A stretch of 64,000 bases of DNA, taken from Cercis canadensis (Eukaryota; Streptophyta; Magnoliopsida; Fabales; Fabaceae). The stretch lies in the NCBI GenBank assembly GCA_003255065.1, contig QAOA01006662.1, forward strand, positions 462,809-526,808, written 5' to 3'. The notes beneath the pieces are model-generated. The model was not told where the DNA came from, did not search any database, and saw nothing but the letters and a program-made list of their open reading frames with translations. This document shows positions 10,701 through 23,367 of the stretch, piece after piece. Position 1 is the stretch's first letter. Every line of letters begins with the position of its first letter. Both the position numbers and the translations under genes were made by a program.

Positions 10701-13700
10701 ATTAACGAGGTTTTAGATAATTACTATCTTTGATCCTCAAGTATCTTACATGTTCAGTGGTATGCAAATAAATTATTTTGGAATTCATGATTTCATGTTT
10801 GATACGAAAAATCAGAAATTAACAAAGAGTTCTGTAATGAGTAATATCCAGATTGCTTGCACACAATTCTATCTTAGATATACTGTACAATTCTAGATGT
10901 GTATAGATATCCTGGATTCCTAGATACTTTGAATTCCCATAATCTTTTACAGTTATGAAATACTCAAGGAGTAAACATCCTATGCAAGACAGGCAGTAAA
11001 TATTCGTTATCCAAAGAACAATCACAGCCACCATACACAAATACCCAAGATATTTGGAAATATTGCATATTTGTGTAATGATGATTATTACCTAAATGCA
11101 ACCTCTAAAGCAATATGCCTGTGCTTATTTTATTGGACTGGTAGAAAACCTAGACAGATGCATAAGTATTACAGCGCTGACCAGCTGTCAATCTCAAAAT
11201 CCAATTGAGGAATTGATTGTAGTCAGATGCATAACCCCAATATGAAGAATTAGTAACTAAGAGGAGAAGTCCAAAAGCAACAGGTAGTAAGCAAGGTGAT
11301 AGTTGAGGAGTTCACATGGATAAGCACAGCATCCTAAAGGAAGGGCCAGCCAGAAATTGGAAAAAAATACAAAAGCATCAACAACAAAGCACTAAATTTC
11401 TGACCAAAAGACAAAAAAAGAGTGATCAATATAGATTCAGAAGAGGTTAGTACTACAGCTTACTTGTTAACTCTATCATTGCCAATCAAGATCAGAAAAA
11501 AGAGAAGAAACTAATTGTATTAAGGTCCTTCCTAAAGTGAGACAAGAGTCCTCCTAAAACAGTTTAGAACTGCAAATACAAACAAAGATGAACAGATAAT
11601 CTCCAATTATAATACGTACTATAGTTTCTTTTATTTTTCAAGGCTCTCCCTTTTGCTGAGGGTGTTCGGGAATGAATTGAGGAGGGAAAAAAACATAAAT
11701 GAGAAAGTAGAAAATTATTTTCTCCTTTCTTGTTCTATCATATAAATGCAGTGAATGAAAATCAAGAGAAAGTTCTAAAATTACATGTCCACCAATAACG
11801 AACTTATATAGACAATATTTTAGAAAGATACTTACGTAATTTAAAATGTTATAAACTTGTGGTCTAATTTCTTCTTCTCTTTCACCCAATTTTGGGAGAG
11901 ATTAATTTTCATGGAGTTGAGATTAAATATTTTTATCATTTTCATTCCTCTTATATTGTCCTTACTTTCCTGAACAAGGTAATATAAATTTCACACCATA
12001 TATTCATTCCACCAAAATCATTCCCTGCATTTTCTTCTATTCCAAACAAAGTGGTACAGATAGCTCCAGCTACAATAGCTATATTTTACTAGTAAGTCTC
12101 AGAAAATTATGGAGCACGTTCTTGTCTAACAAAGAATCACTATTTCAGCTTTCCAGTAACAAACAATGTTATTTCAAGAGATGCAACTCATAGGCATTAA
12201 AATACATAACCATAAGATTCTTCTAGTAAAGCTTTCTTATACATCAATTACTTTGTACCACTACTCACCACAGAGAGAGAGATTGACTGGTCAGATAACT
12301 GATGACATATGAAGTTTGCCCAAAAAGAAAAAAAAAAAAAGATCATAGAATTCAGCATTACATGAGAGACACTGTCACCTTAGCCTCTCTGGCTTTTCTT
12401 CACTTTCACTTTTTGCAGCACGGACCAGCTCTGCTGCCATGACTATAATAATAAAGTTATAGGAAGTGTTAGCAATTTGAATACAGCAGACGCTCATAAA
12501 AAGATGTAGGAATATTTCAACTCTACACATAAAACATGATATCAAACTAATCTACTATTATATTACTTTAAATCTGCATGTACTCTTATGTTTATATTAT
12601 CTAGCTGATTTGGATGCAGGGTGGTCAGTATCCCAGCAAATAACCCTTGAACATTCAAAATCCATGGGCTAACCCAACTAGATGTAGCAATGGCATTACT
12701 TAAATAAAAACAGTTAGCCCTACTACAAACTATAAAAAAAATAATAATAATAATTAAAAAAAAAAAGCACAGTTCAGCTCTGTTTTAAGACATCATGCAT
12801 CCTAAATTTAAAAAGGTCGGCTGCTGGTTGTACAAGCATATATTATTTTCTTTCTGTTCATGACCACTGGGAACCCAATAGTTATGGACCCAGCCAAGCA
12901 ACATATGCAACATAATTGAATCACTTAATTCTACAAAGCTATTCATTATCTCAAATTATCACAGTATGTATAGAGGGGATAAGCAAGCCCAGAAAGTACA
13001 TCAAACCAACTACTCACACCCATTTTCTAAACTCATCTTAAAGACTGGCATGCAAGGTCACTACTGTTGGGCATTCATCCTATTATCTGAGTCAGTATAT
13101 TTATTATGTTTCTTAGAATTTATTATAAATTGGCACAAACGTTATTCTGCCAAAGATTTGTCAGCATAAGAAAAATGCACACAGGTAAGCACCATTGCTC
13201 ACTCCAGGGTATATTCCTCCAGTCGTTATGGCTGGAACATTTGCAGCTAATGCCCTACTCAATAAGGATTTTGCACGCCATGAATAGCTTGTATCATCAC
13301 AAACATCAATATATGCTGTCTGTACCAAGAGACATACCAAAAAAAAAAATTAAAAAAAAAAAGATAGATAAGTACATGTAAAGGAGAGACGTATTCATGT
13401 ACATATTCAGATATTTTCACGGATAATAGAAAATAAAGATTTAGACAGGAACCGATGTTGAACATGTAGGTTACCTTTTTCTCACCTTGGTCTTTATGGC
13501 AGCTTCAAGTACGCTACAGTTTTCTGTCTGTTGGAAAGGTCCAGCAGCATGTACTACAAGATCCGCATCTGCAGAGGCAATGTCATAGTATGAGTACAAA
13601 AATTACACTCAAGCAGGATTTCTCCAGTCACCCCCAACTTGAATGCCATGAACTTCAATAATCAACTTATATAGGTTAATTAAGATTTTCAGTTTCATGA

Positions 13701-15087
13701 GTACTTCAACAAAACAATTTATAAAATTAATTGTAACACAATCCTGTATTTGGTCAACTAAATGAGTAGCTTGGAGAAAATGTCTAAACTCAATCATATT
13801 GAACAAAGTTCTTTTTATTTGTCTTAAAACGAAGCTTATAAGTGCTTGCCAGATTTGGGAATATCTAAGACATAATACTCTATTTTCTTGATTTGAGAAA
13901 GCAAATTTGGGCTACGGAAGCAATTGCCAAGACATTCCATCATTACTTGGTCAGGCAAAGGAAAGATATGCAGAATGAAGAAATGAGGATTAAATCCAAG
14001 TTATATTTGCTCTTTCTGGTACTACACTCTTCTTGTGCTAAAAACGGTGAGCATCTTTTCATTGGGCGCAGCTTCTCAATTATAATTTAAAGCTCAGTGA
14101 TGCCTTGTTCATAGTAAACTAGGAGGATCAAATGATGATTTGCAATAGATCTGTTTCTTTGTCACAGTATTATTAATTTAACTGTTGTACGTATTAGACA
14201 TGATTGGCATGCTTCTATATACTGTGTGTGAACAATGAAATCAGAGTAATTTCCGGGGTAAATTCAAAACTGCAGAGACTTTGCTAGAGGATATTGAGAA
14301 ACATTAAGAAAGGTTACATGGAGAATCCATATATTACAAAAAATACATTTTCTACAAAGTTCAGAATTAAAAAAATTGAGAAGTTGTGTTTCTAAAAGTT
14401 TAATAATTTGTACTACTGTCACAGTTTGTAGTATGTGCAGCTATTGACTTGTGTTGTTAAACTGTTATGTGTACAGATATAGTCTGGAATTCTTCAACAA
14501 AGGCTGCAGGCTTTACATTGTTTTTCTTAAAGTGCATTTGCAAGTGTATAAAAGGGGAAAATAAAGCATGTTTTATCTATGTAAGCTAATATAACACCTG
14601 AAATGTAGAAGGGCTTTGCCGAATTAATTTAACGAGAAGGGCTGTCAATTACCTTCTAAAGCAGTCTCCAGTGATTTTACATTGTCAATGTCAACTTGAG
14701 CAAAATCTGAATTTCCCCCAAGTTTTTCCACCATAGCTGTGCCTTTTTCTCTGCCAAAGCACCAACCATTTACCACAGGCAAAACACCATTTTTCCTAGA
14801 AAAAGGGGCAAACATAAAGAATATACACAAACCCATTAAATATAGTAATATACTGACCTGTTTCGGCCGGCGACAGTAATCCGGAGGCCCGGGCAAAGGT
14901 TAGATAAGGCAATGGCGGTGGACCCTCCGACCCGACCTGTTCCACCCAGAACCAAAACTCTGGAATTGCGGGTCTTCTCCGGAAGTTCAACCCTGTCTAT
15001 GTTGTTGTTTTGATGTTGGCTTCGGACCTTGACACTCGCACATGCCTTCAATGGCAGCCATTTCAGAGGAACTGAAGCAGGCGCCAT
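7746..15087 (-). CDS. Saccharopine dehydrogenase-like NAD(P)-binding protein (12 exons, 413 aa)
   Basis: Exons on the minus strand are 15087-14858, 14750-14653, 13568-13486, 13319-13193, 12442-12379, 10419-10322, 10222-10138, 9862-9739, 9608-9507, 9339-9275, 8255-8174 and 7829-7746. All introns are GT-AG and the phases close exactly (1242 nt, TAA stop). Residues 1-28 are basic and lack acids, like an organelle transit peptide. A Rossmann loop GGTGRVGG lies at residues 48-55, with AGRNR at the end of the next strand. Later motifs are HAAGPFQQ, DVCDDTSY, TTGGIYPGVSN, YYYTAGTGGAGPT, APFFWNWGMEAM, MRIDLECSGGR and EGSTQPGVWFPEE. This matches the plant family of Arabidopsis At1g50450, annotated as saccharopine dehydrogenase by similarity. 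Lysine-catabolic activity is not shown for this subfamily and differs from bifunctional LKR/SDH. It is the only intact gene here; its upstream neighbour is a transposon. Confidence 0.93.
7893..8109. mobile_element. Foldback MITE in the last intron
   Basis: About 217 bp forms a long imperfect hairpin. The left arm contains CACTTTAGTCATTGATTTAT and AATTTAGTCCTCGA; the right arm contains their near reverse complements (around 8025-8095). The outer ends are AAATACATTTTT on the left and its near inverse AAAAAGGTATTT on the right. It lies wholly inside intron 11 (7830-8173) of the dehydrogenase-like gene and leaves both splice sites untouched. The exact ends and target duplication are uncertain, and the superfamily is not assigned. 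Confidence 0.65.
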
Positions 15088-15314
15088 TGATGACCCTTGA
15101 GCTTCAAATGAGTGACTTCCCTTCCTCTCTCACTGCACCAATTTTGTTTCCAAAAAAATTCACGGCTTCTGTCATATGTTCTGTTATCAGTTTATTATCC
15201 TTTCTGCTGACGTGGCATCAATCAGTGTTTGTTATTGACCTGGCAAAATAGAGATCACTCGATTAGCATAGAATTTTCCTTTTGAGTTTTTTTTTTTTTT
15301 TTAAGTTTTATTTA
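15088..15314 (-). promoter_or_regulatory. Short upstream region of the dehydrogenase-like gene
   Basis: Only about 227 bp separate the start codon (15087) from the MULE2 terminus (15315). Within it, 15208-15217 reads TGACGTGGCA on the plus strand, a C-box/G-box-type ACGT element that bZIP factors bind in other plant promoters. It lies about 120 bp upstream of the ATG. A poly-T tract at 15285-15302 borders the transposon. The 5' UTR must lie here, and any further promoter must lie within the transposon. No TATA box can be placed with confidence. Confidence 0.45.
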
Positions 15315-15644
15315 GGCTTAGTTGCTTTTGGTCTTTCTATATTAGTCATATGAATATTTTGATTCTCTTATTTTCAAACGAGTCTTTTTAGTCTCAAGTT
15401 TCACAAAATAAACGAAATAATTTAGAGTAAACTTATATTTTCGTTTTCGAAAGATTTGAGTTTTAATAAAATAGTTGTTAAAAGATTAATACCTACAAAA
15501 TAGTCTTTAAAAAATTTGACATCTATAACAAAATATTTCACCATTAGTCAAATCTGTTAATAGGTGACAAAATTGATGATATGTCACTGTTAACTACTTG
15601 CGTGGTACGTTAAAGACTTAAGTGATATTTTTAGTAGTCACCAT
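15315..15644 (+). repeat. MULE2 left terminal inverted repeat, outer part
   Basis: The segment 15515-15644 has a clear reverse-complement partner at 33345-33472 (for example CACCATTAGTCA against TGACTAATGGTG). The outer 200 bp (15315-15514) has no partner because the right end is cut by a gypsy insertion. The repeat continues after the hAT at 16771-16867. Confidence 0.75.
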
Positions 15645-16762
15645 TAGGGGTGTTCAGTGGGCGGTTCAAACCGCATAACCTGCCCAACCCGACCCAAACC
15701 GCAGCCAACGGGCGGTTCAACCCGCACAATATGGTACAGTTCGGTTTCTAAAATGCAAACCCGCACTATTACGATTCAGCCCACGGTTTTCATTTCCCAA
15801 ACCACGGTTGAACCAAACCGACCCGCATGACCCGCATATCTGTATTAAAATTGGAGTTTCCTTTCCATATACTACGATGTCGTTTGAGGATGTGCCCTAA
15901 CTTGAATTTCTAAAGGGGCTTGAGCCTTCAAGACGTTTGGTTTCTCCTCTGCTCAGTCCTCGTGTGACTCTCTCTCACCATCTCTCTCTCGGACCCTCTC
16001 TCTCTGGTCTCTACTCTCTCCATCTCCCTCAATCTCTCTCTCACCATCTTTCTCTCAGACCCTCTCTCCTTCTCAACCTCTGTGTTAGCTCTCGGACCCT
16101 CTCTTCGCACCTTCTATTATGACCCTCGGTCGTTGCAGTCAGAATCAACATCAAATCGATGGCGCAGAACCTTGAGCGCCACCATGAGTCAAGATCAAGA
16201 ATTCAATGGATCTTCACAGCTTGGCCATCTAGGGGCTCAAGAGAGGCGACTTGGATCTGGCCCGCTACAATGTGGACAAGCTCACCATGACCATCTCAAA
16301 AAGGTTCAGTATACTACCATGAGTACCATCCATGTTCATCTTTGCTTTTTGCTTGCTTCTGAGTTTCTTGACATGATTGATGGTTCTGTTGGAGCTTTTT
16401 ATTCCTCCAAGAAAAAGAAGAACAAGAAGAATAATAACAAGTGACTAAAGGAAAAAGAGACCCAATCGTTCATTCCTAGAGTTTTTGATGTGGTTGATCA
16501 GTTTCTTCTAAGGCTTTGAGCTTTAGGTTTCAGCTTAAGACTATGGAAATGAATGCAATAGATACCATTTGTAGCTTTCTTGCATTTCTTTTGTTTCAAC
16601 CCGTGAAACCGCCCAAACTGAACCGAACCGGTTCACTGCGGTTTAGTTTGGTTTCATCTCCTCATGCAGCCCAAACCGAACCGAACCAACCCGCATAAAA
16701 CCTTGCGATTCGGTTTTTGGAACTCGGTTCAAACCGCTCGAACCGACCCACGAACACCCCTA
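15645..16762. mobile_element. Non-autonomous hAT element, 1118 bp
   Basis: It has perfect 11-bp terminal inverted repeats, TAGGGGTGTTC at 15645-15655 and GAACACCCCTA at 16752-16762. These are flanked by a perfect 8-bp target duplication GTCACCAT at 15637-15644 and 16763-16770, diagnostic of hAT. Near both ends the element carries many CGGTTCAAACCG/AACCGAACC-like subterminal words, probably transposase binding sites. Inside are CT-rich simple repeats (about 15955-16080) and an open segment at about 16140-16440 without recognisable homology. No transposase is encoded, so it would need one in trans. The homologous right repeat of MULE2 near 33345 lacks the insertion and shows the empty site. Confidence 0.93.
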
Positions 16763-17332
16763 GTCACCATGGCAGAAGAGGTGGATAATAAATATAACAA
16801 AATCAAAGAAAAAAAAGAAGAAGGCAGAAACAAGAAACAACGTCGTTGCAAGGAATGGGAAATCTAATTGCAAATTGCGAACACGTTCTTCCCTTTCTCT
16901 CTCACAATTGCAAATTGCCAAGAACCTTAAGTCCCAATCTAAAGAGCATGAACAAGGGCGGCAAGAAGGTTGAAGAGGCGATGGAGGACGAGAAGCTCGA
17001 AGGTTAGGTTCTGTGACTTTTGCATCTTTCTTGTTTTCATTCTTCACTTATTTTAATTCAATAGTTGTTCCTTTTAATTTAATGATTGTGGCTAAGATGA
17101 GGACTAGTGTTGTGGTCCCTTTGTGTTGTCTTTTTCAGATGAATAGAATGCAACTAGCTAGGCAATGACTATCATCACGTTTAAAATTTTATTTTATCTC
17201 AAGAGAAGTTTATGTGCTTTATTCTTAATGGACATGTAGGTAGAGATTAGAATTTTGACATCCTACATTCTCAATGGATATCTCCTTTGCTATAGCTTTT
17301 TCAACCTTTATGGCCTCATATACTAGATTTTT
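16763..17332 (+). other. MULE2 left interior
   Basis: It starts with the inner part of the MULE2 terminal repeat (to about 16867), followed by leader sequence. A short frame MNKGGKKVEEAMEDEKLEG near 16948-17005 is too small to assign. The word TTGTGGCTAAGAT recurs right of MULE1 at about 24141, in the same element. Confidence 0.5.
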
Positions 17333-17558
17333 GGCTTAATTGCAATTTTGGTCCCCCTATTTTAATGAAATGAACGATTTGATCCCCTTTCTTTAAAAAT
17401 GAACTATTTCACCCTTATATTTTGACAAATGTTGCATTTTTAGTCCCTTCGTCAATTGGCCATTTAAAATTTGACAGAATTGCTGACTTAGCCTTAAAAA
17501 ATTATTTTTTTTCATTTGAGTCAGCCAATTTAAGTCACATGGCATGCACATAGCTTTT
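17333..17558 (+). repeat. MULE1 left terminal inverted repeat
   Basis: It is an imperfect reverse complement of 23757-23983 over its whole length, with shared words such as TTTGGTCCCCCTATTTTAAT, GACAGAATTGCTGAC and CCAATTTAAGTCA. Confidence 0.93.
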
Positions 17559-20229
17559 GAATTGCCCAAACTATCCCTCAATGGCAGTCAGATAACAAGC
17601 ATGTTTACCTCTTTTCATTTCCCCAATTCAAGAACCCTAATTACAATCGCATGAAGGTTGAGATATTTTGAAGGAGTTGAGTGAAGAAGCTACGGAAGGG
17701 AGATTTGTCTGAAAGTTTCTCGTGAAATCACAAGGAGGGAAGAAACAAAGAAACTCATTTGAAGGAGCTTGTGCGAACAAGTGAGGGAAGGGAGATTTCA
17801 GCGAATCCTTGCAAGGGCGATGGACTGGAGGAATTGGCTCCAGCAAGATGTTCCACCTCATTATATATGCAAGTAAGGCAACGAATTTCCTTTGTTCTTT
17901 TGGGTTTTATTTTAGTTGTTTGCTTTATATATTGTAACTGAAGTGGTCCTCTGGTGTCTTAGTTGTGGGCATGTGCGATGGACTAAAATATAGCTTATTC
18001 TTGTTCTTCAGTGAATTTTCCTTAGTTTGCATGTACTTTGGTGGTCTTTGGTGTCTTGGTTGTTGCTTTTGTTAGCATGTTCTTCAATATGCCATTTTGA
18101 CTGTGTTTTGAACATTGACAAAAGTTGGAGTTTTGTTGAAGTGGTCCCCATCTTATAATGTCCTTAGTCTGCATGTGTTTTTGTATGGACCAAGTAAGTT
18201 TCATCTTGTACATCTTGCTGTTTTAATTGGTTAATAGAATAAAAGACCCATAATTTTGCTGTTTTGATTTGTGAGGTTATAATTTTGCATATCACTGTTG
18301 GTAATTATAAAGTTTGAAATTTGACTATTGAAGTGTAAGGAAGTTTAGAAAAGATGAAGGATTCCTGTTGCTAGGCTGGTCTACCATCTAATGGGGTTAT
18401 ACTCTCAAAAAAGAAAGCAATTACATGAATTATAGTTTTGTATGCACTCCTTGGATAAGCCCAATTCTAATTTCTTTCTTTCCTCTTTGGAGTCTTGGAT
18501 ACTGTGCATTACCTCATATATTCTTATGACCAGCTTTTCTCTAATCCCTAAAAGAATCACATATTAGCTGGTGTTCTGTGAATTCTGCACATAAACTCTT
18601 ATTGGGATTAAATATTAAGAGGAACATGTGACTACCCTGTCTATCTTAGACCCATAATTATCTCTTCCTTCATTTGAACATAAAAATGTAATTAAGTTGG
18701 TTAATTTTCTAATTAATTAATGTGATGCATCTTGGTTATATCATTTTCTCATGTTGTTAGAGATGGACACTTCAATAGAATGGCACCGCAAGGTGACTAC
18801 TTTTCAACAATGAAGCCAGTAGATATCATTTTTGGGTTCTGCCTCAGAATTTTGCCTTTTATTGTCATTCAAGCATAAACTAATAGATCCCTCATTTATT
18901 ATCACTTTATTACTTGACAAGGATTATTACATATATGATTCTGGTAATTGTCTGTGAGAATATTAAAAAGTTTTCTGATATTTGTTTGTCATGCTTTTGA
19001 GTTTTTTTTATATGCTTAGTGTTGGATGTCCACCTGAGATTTCTTTATTGGAGAAGTGATAATAATACTTAGGAAGGTGCACATGTTTTGCACACATCTA
19101 TTATTAGGAACATTAGGCTTTTGACATATCTTATACACATTAGTACCATCTAGACTTCAAAGAACAACCTGAGATGTTAATGTGTTAGATGTTATAAATT
19201 TTTATGTTTACGTATTTGTGTAATATTCTAGAGAAGTAGAGGAAGTCCTAAAAGGCTCAATTAATACTCATGTTTGCATGATGGCTTGACTCTTGACCAT
19301 CGTAGTTTTTATCATATTTCTATGTGTTTAATGTAATTTCATTTCACTTACTCCATGTCATATTTGCCTCCATTCTTAATTGCATTTGTTATGTGCATAC
19401 TGCATACTTGATCTGTAGGCCATATGGAACGCGAACTATACTTGAAATATAATGGTTCTTGTGTAGCAATTTTTAGCTGATATTTCTTCTCCAAGTGGAT
19501 GAGTGGCTGCTTGAGGTATTAGGTATTTAATTAGAAATTAGCTCCATGGTTATCCAAGAAGTTTACACAAAAGCTTCCATTCAAGTTAGGTGGAGTAACT
19601 GTTAGATCAGCTTTCCATCTAAGCCTGATAAATGCTTAGTCAGATTTCTGGTGAACCATGTTTGCCATTGACTTTCTATTCGTAAAAATGAATGGTGAAT
19701 TTTACTTGATGTATTATTGTTTTGGGGTCATACAATAAAGAGTTCTTTTGTGAATTTTCTAATTTTAACATGAATATCATTTATTAGTTGGATTGAAAAA
19801 GTAAACAGTCAATCCAAAAAGGATAACCATTGAGTAGAATAATGCATTCTAGCAATTTTCATTGTTTCATTCTTTAGACAAGTTTATGATGATAACCCTG
19901 ATAAATGCTTAGTCACTTTTGGCTTTGTCCATGATAAACTCCTGCTGACTTACTAAATGTTTTATTATGTCAAAATGAATAGTTGGTCATTGAAAGTTCA
20001 GTGGTGCATGCACTGAATATAAGTTCATCCTAGAATGCATTTGGTGTCTATGTACTTTAATTCATTACACATAGACTATGGATATTAAAAAATGTTGTTG
20101 GTGACTTTATATATTATAATTGGAGTTTTTTTTTTTTTTCCTGTAAGGTTGATTACTTAATTTGATGTTGGTTACTANTGTTTTTTTTTTTTTTTCTATT
20201 TTCCTTTTTCTGTGTGTTTATATGTATTA
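17559..20229 (+). other. MULE1 leader, no recognisable gene
   Basis: These 2.7 kb of AT-rich DNA lie between the left inverted repeat and the first transposase exon. Short open frames (for example 17759-17941) show no family resemblance. It ends at a splice-acceptor-like TATTAG near 20230, so part is probably a 5' intron. A single N lies at 20178 next to a poly-T run. Confidence 0.6.
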
Positions 20230-23200
20230 GGCCCCATGCAACAAATTATTTTAGATTTGCCATGCACCATGATGGGATGTTTGTAACTGTTCCCAGCAAT
20301 CAATATATAAGGGGAGAGGTTACTGAAACTTCAAAATTTGATCTTGATGAGGTGTCTTCAATAGAGGTCAAAAAAGAATTGGCAAGGTTAGGGTATAAGT
20401 CAGGAGTTAAGGTATGGTTTAGGATTCCAAGGAAGTCAATTGATGATGGTTTAAGGCCCTTAGAATGTGATTTTGATGTGCATGCGTTGCTGGAGGTTAT
20501 TAATGGTCATGATATCATTGACGTGTATATTGAGCATGACATTCAAACACTAGAAATTATATCTAATGTGAGACTCTTGCTAGATAATGTGGTTGAGGGT
20601 TTAGAACAAGATTTTAGTAATGAAGAAGATGAGGGTGTGGTTAAGGAGGTTGACAGTGAAAAAGATGAGGGAATAGGTGAGGGTGGTGAGCATGAAAAAT
20701 ATAAGGGAATGGGTGAAGGTGCTAAGAATTATGGTGACAATGACAGTGTATGAGGTACTGACTTTAATGATCCAGAGTATAATGAGTATTGGGATTAGAT
20801 AAGTGTTTTGCCAAATAGTACAGGGACTTCAGTAGAACACGTTCAAACAAAGGCAGAAACTTCTAAAAAACCTTCAAATAGCCCAAAAGGAAAGGAGAAA
20901 ATTATAGAACTAGACTTAGATGACGATGAGGCTTATGACTCAGATTTTTTGGACACACCACCACTATCAGATGATGACAGCTGCATAAGAAGGCCACGAT
21001 TTCCAAAATTTAAGATGCCAAATGATGGGAGAAAAATTAACTTTCAAGTTGGGATGCAATTCAGTTCATTGAAGCTTGCTAAGGAAGCTGTTAAGGAGTA
21101 TGCACTAGCATTTAAGAAAGATGTGAAGTTTAAGAAGAATGACAAGAAACAATTAGTAGTTCAATGCAAAGAAGGATGTCCTTTTTATTTGAGAATTAGT
21201 GAGGTGGTTGGTGGTAAGTGTTTTCAAGTGAAGACATATATGGACAACCACACTTGTGCAAAGAGTTTAACAAATAGGCAAGCAACAACAAGAATTTTGG
21301 CCAAGAAATTTATGGAGAAGGTGAGGAAAGAACCTGATGTGAAAACTACCACAATTGTGACTGATGCTTAAGAAAGGTGGAGCTTAAAAGTATCTAAGTG
21401 GAGGGCTTATAGAGCTAAGAGGATGGCTGCAGACATGGTTGAAGGAGCTCCAGATCAACAATATACTAATTTATGGAGTTATCAGAGGAATTAAAGAGAA
21501 GAAATTCAGGTTCATCTGTATGGATTAAGGTGAATAGAGTTGTTGAAAATGAATATCCAATATTCGAGAGGTTTTATGTCTGCTTTAAAGCTTGTAAGGA
21601 CTCTTTTTCGCAATATTGTAGGTCTCTCATAGGACTTGATGGTTGCTTCTTGAAAGGAGAGCATGGTGGGCATTTGTTGCCATCAATTGGTTTAGATGGA
21701 AACAATCAAATGTTTCCTATAGCATTTGCAGTGGTAGAGGCAGAAGTGAAGGAGACTTAGGAGTGGTTTTTAGAGAAGTTATTAGCTGACTTGGGCACTG
21801 GAACTGAGAAGAATTGATCATTCATTTCAGACCAGCAGAAGTTAATTACTTAATATGAATATCAATCTAATTTTTTCCTGTTATTTTAGTTTTTTTCCAT
21901 TATTACATAAACGAACTCTTTTTTTGTGGTAGGGTTTGAAAAATGTCATCAACAAACTTGGTCCGTTGGTTGAACACATAAATCGTTGTAAGCACATTTA
22001 TGGCAATTTTGTGAATGGTGGAAAGGGACTAAATGATGATGATGTGAAGACACAATTATTCATCACAGCTAGGGCTACAACAATAATTGAATGGGAAAAA
22101 GAAATGTCAGATTTGGAAAAAAATATCAGAGAAGTGTTATTCTCACATGTGCAAATTCAGACCACAAGTATGGGCATTGTCTCATTTCAGTACCTTCAGT
22201 AAGTGTGATCTTCAAGTTAACAATATGTGTGAAGCATTCAATCGGGCTATTTTGGAGCATAGAAACAAGCCGATTATCTAGTTGATTGAAGGGATAAGAT
22301 TATACCTTATGGATAGGTTTATCAAGCAAAGAGAAAGGGGCCAAAGAGCAGTAGGACTCGTGTGTCCACAAATCAAATCAATTGTAACAAAATTAAAAGA
22401 TGATAGTGATGGTTGACTTTCTAAGTGGGCTGGTGATCCAGAAGAAGCATTACATGAGGTATCAAAATTGCCAAACAAATATATTGTGAATTTAAAGGAG
22501 AAGACATGTTCATGTAGAGGGTGGGATCTCACAGGTATCCCTTGTTGTCATGCAATTGTAACAATGTTATGGAATGATCATATAGTGGATGACAACGTCC
22601 ATGTAGCATACAGGTGATTTTCCTAATTCACTACCAATATTTTTATTTCATATATATCTATTGACTAATCCTATTTTCTGCTTATTGTAGAAGGGACACA
22701 TTTGTTAAATGTTATAGCAATTTCATTTAGCCAATTAATGGCCCTAAGCTTTGGCCAAGAGTTGACAAGGGACCCATTGCTCCTCCGCTTCTGAGAAGAG
22801 CTCCTGGTAGGCCAAAGGTGAATAGAAACAAAGCCAATGATGAGCCTACAAATCCTAACAAATTTGGAAGGCAATGCCACACTGTCAAATGTAGGAAATG
22901 TGGCAATTTAGGCCACAATGTTAGAAGTTATAAGGGCAAAACAAGAGATGATAGAGAGATTCTTAAAGGAGGGAACAAAGTATATTTTCTTAGCACATCT
23001 AAAATTTGGTCTTTAACATTATTTGATTGACTTTAATGATAATTTTTCCTTTACTTTGTGCTCTAGAAATTCAAGGAGAAGCAACCTGTTGGGATGTGAA
23101 TAAACTTTAAGGACCCCAATTGGAAAATAAATGGAAAGAAAACCATGCTTGCTCCTACCAAACAAAGACCAGCAAAGATTGCAGCTTAAAAAACCTAGCT

Positions 23201-23367
23201 GCTCACAACCCCTACTATCACATGGACATAGGAATTCAACAAAACATAGACCTGAAAGTGCATCACAACCAGACTCAATGAAATTCAATGGAAAAAGAAA
23301 ATTTGACACAGTAGAAGGAAGTTCACAGAGGAGTGGGATGATTGGGAAGACAAAGAAAGACATCTAA
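20230..23367 (+). pseudogene. MULE1 MuDR transposase, broken
   Basis: The order is as in plant MuDR transposases. An N-terminal region (20258-20560: MHHDGMFVTVPSNQYIRGEV, DDGLRPLECDFDVH) is followed by an acidic linker. The MuDR DNA-binding region (21001-21370) contains VGMQFSSLKLAKEAVKEYAL and CKEGCPFYLRI. The MULE DDE domain (21560-22160) contains LIGLDGCFLKGEHGG, FPIAFAVVEAEV, ISDQQK and NRCKHIYGNF. A SWIM finger CSCRGWDLTGIPCCHA lies near 22509-22556, and a CCHC knuckle CRKCGNLGHNVRSYK near 22890 has the last Cys changed to Tyr. Introns at 21841-21932 and 22614-22690 keep GT-AG borders; the first joins SDQQK to GLKNV, the family consensus. Stops at about 20751, 20797, 21369 and 21758 and a frameshift near 21480 make it inactive. 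Confidence 0.9.

Noticed and set aside
7746-15087. Bifunctional lysine-ketoglutarate reductase/saccharopine dehydrogenase
   Set aside because: The spliced protein is only 413 residues, lacks the reductase half, and fits the shorter plant saccharopine-dehydrogenase-like family.
16664-17047. Small frames MAEEVDNKYNKI... and the opposite-strand 95-codon frame
   Set aside because: They fall in the MULE2 terminal repeat, which appears inverted near 33255-33345; the similarity is due to the repeat, not to a gene.
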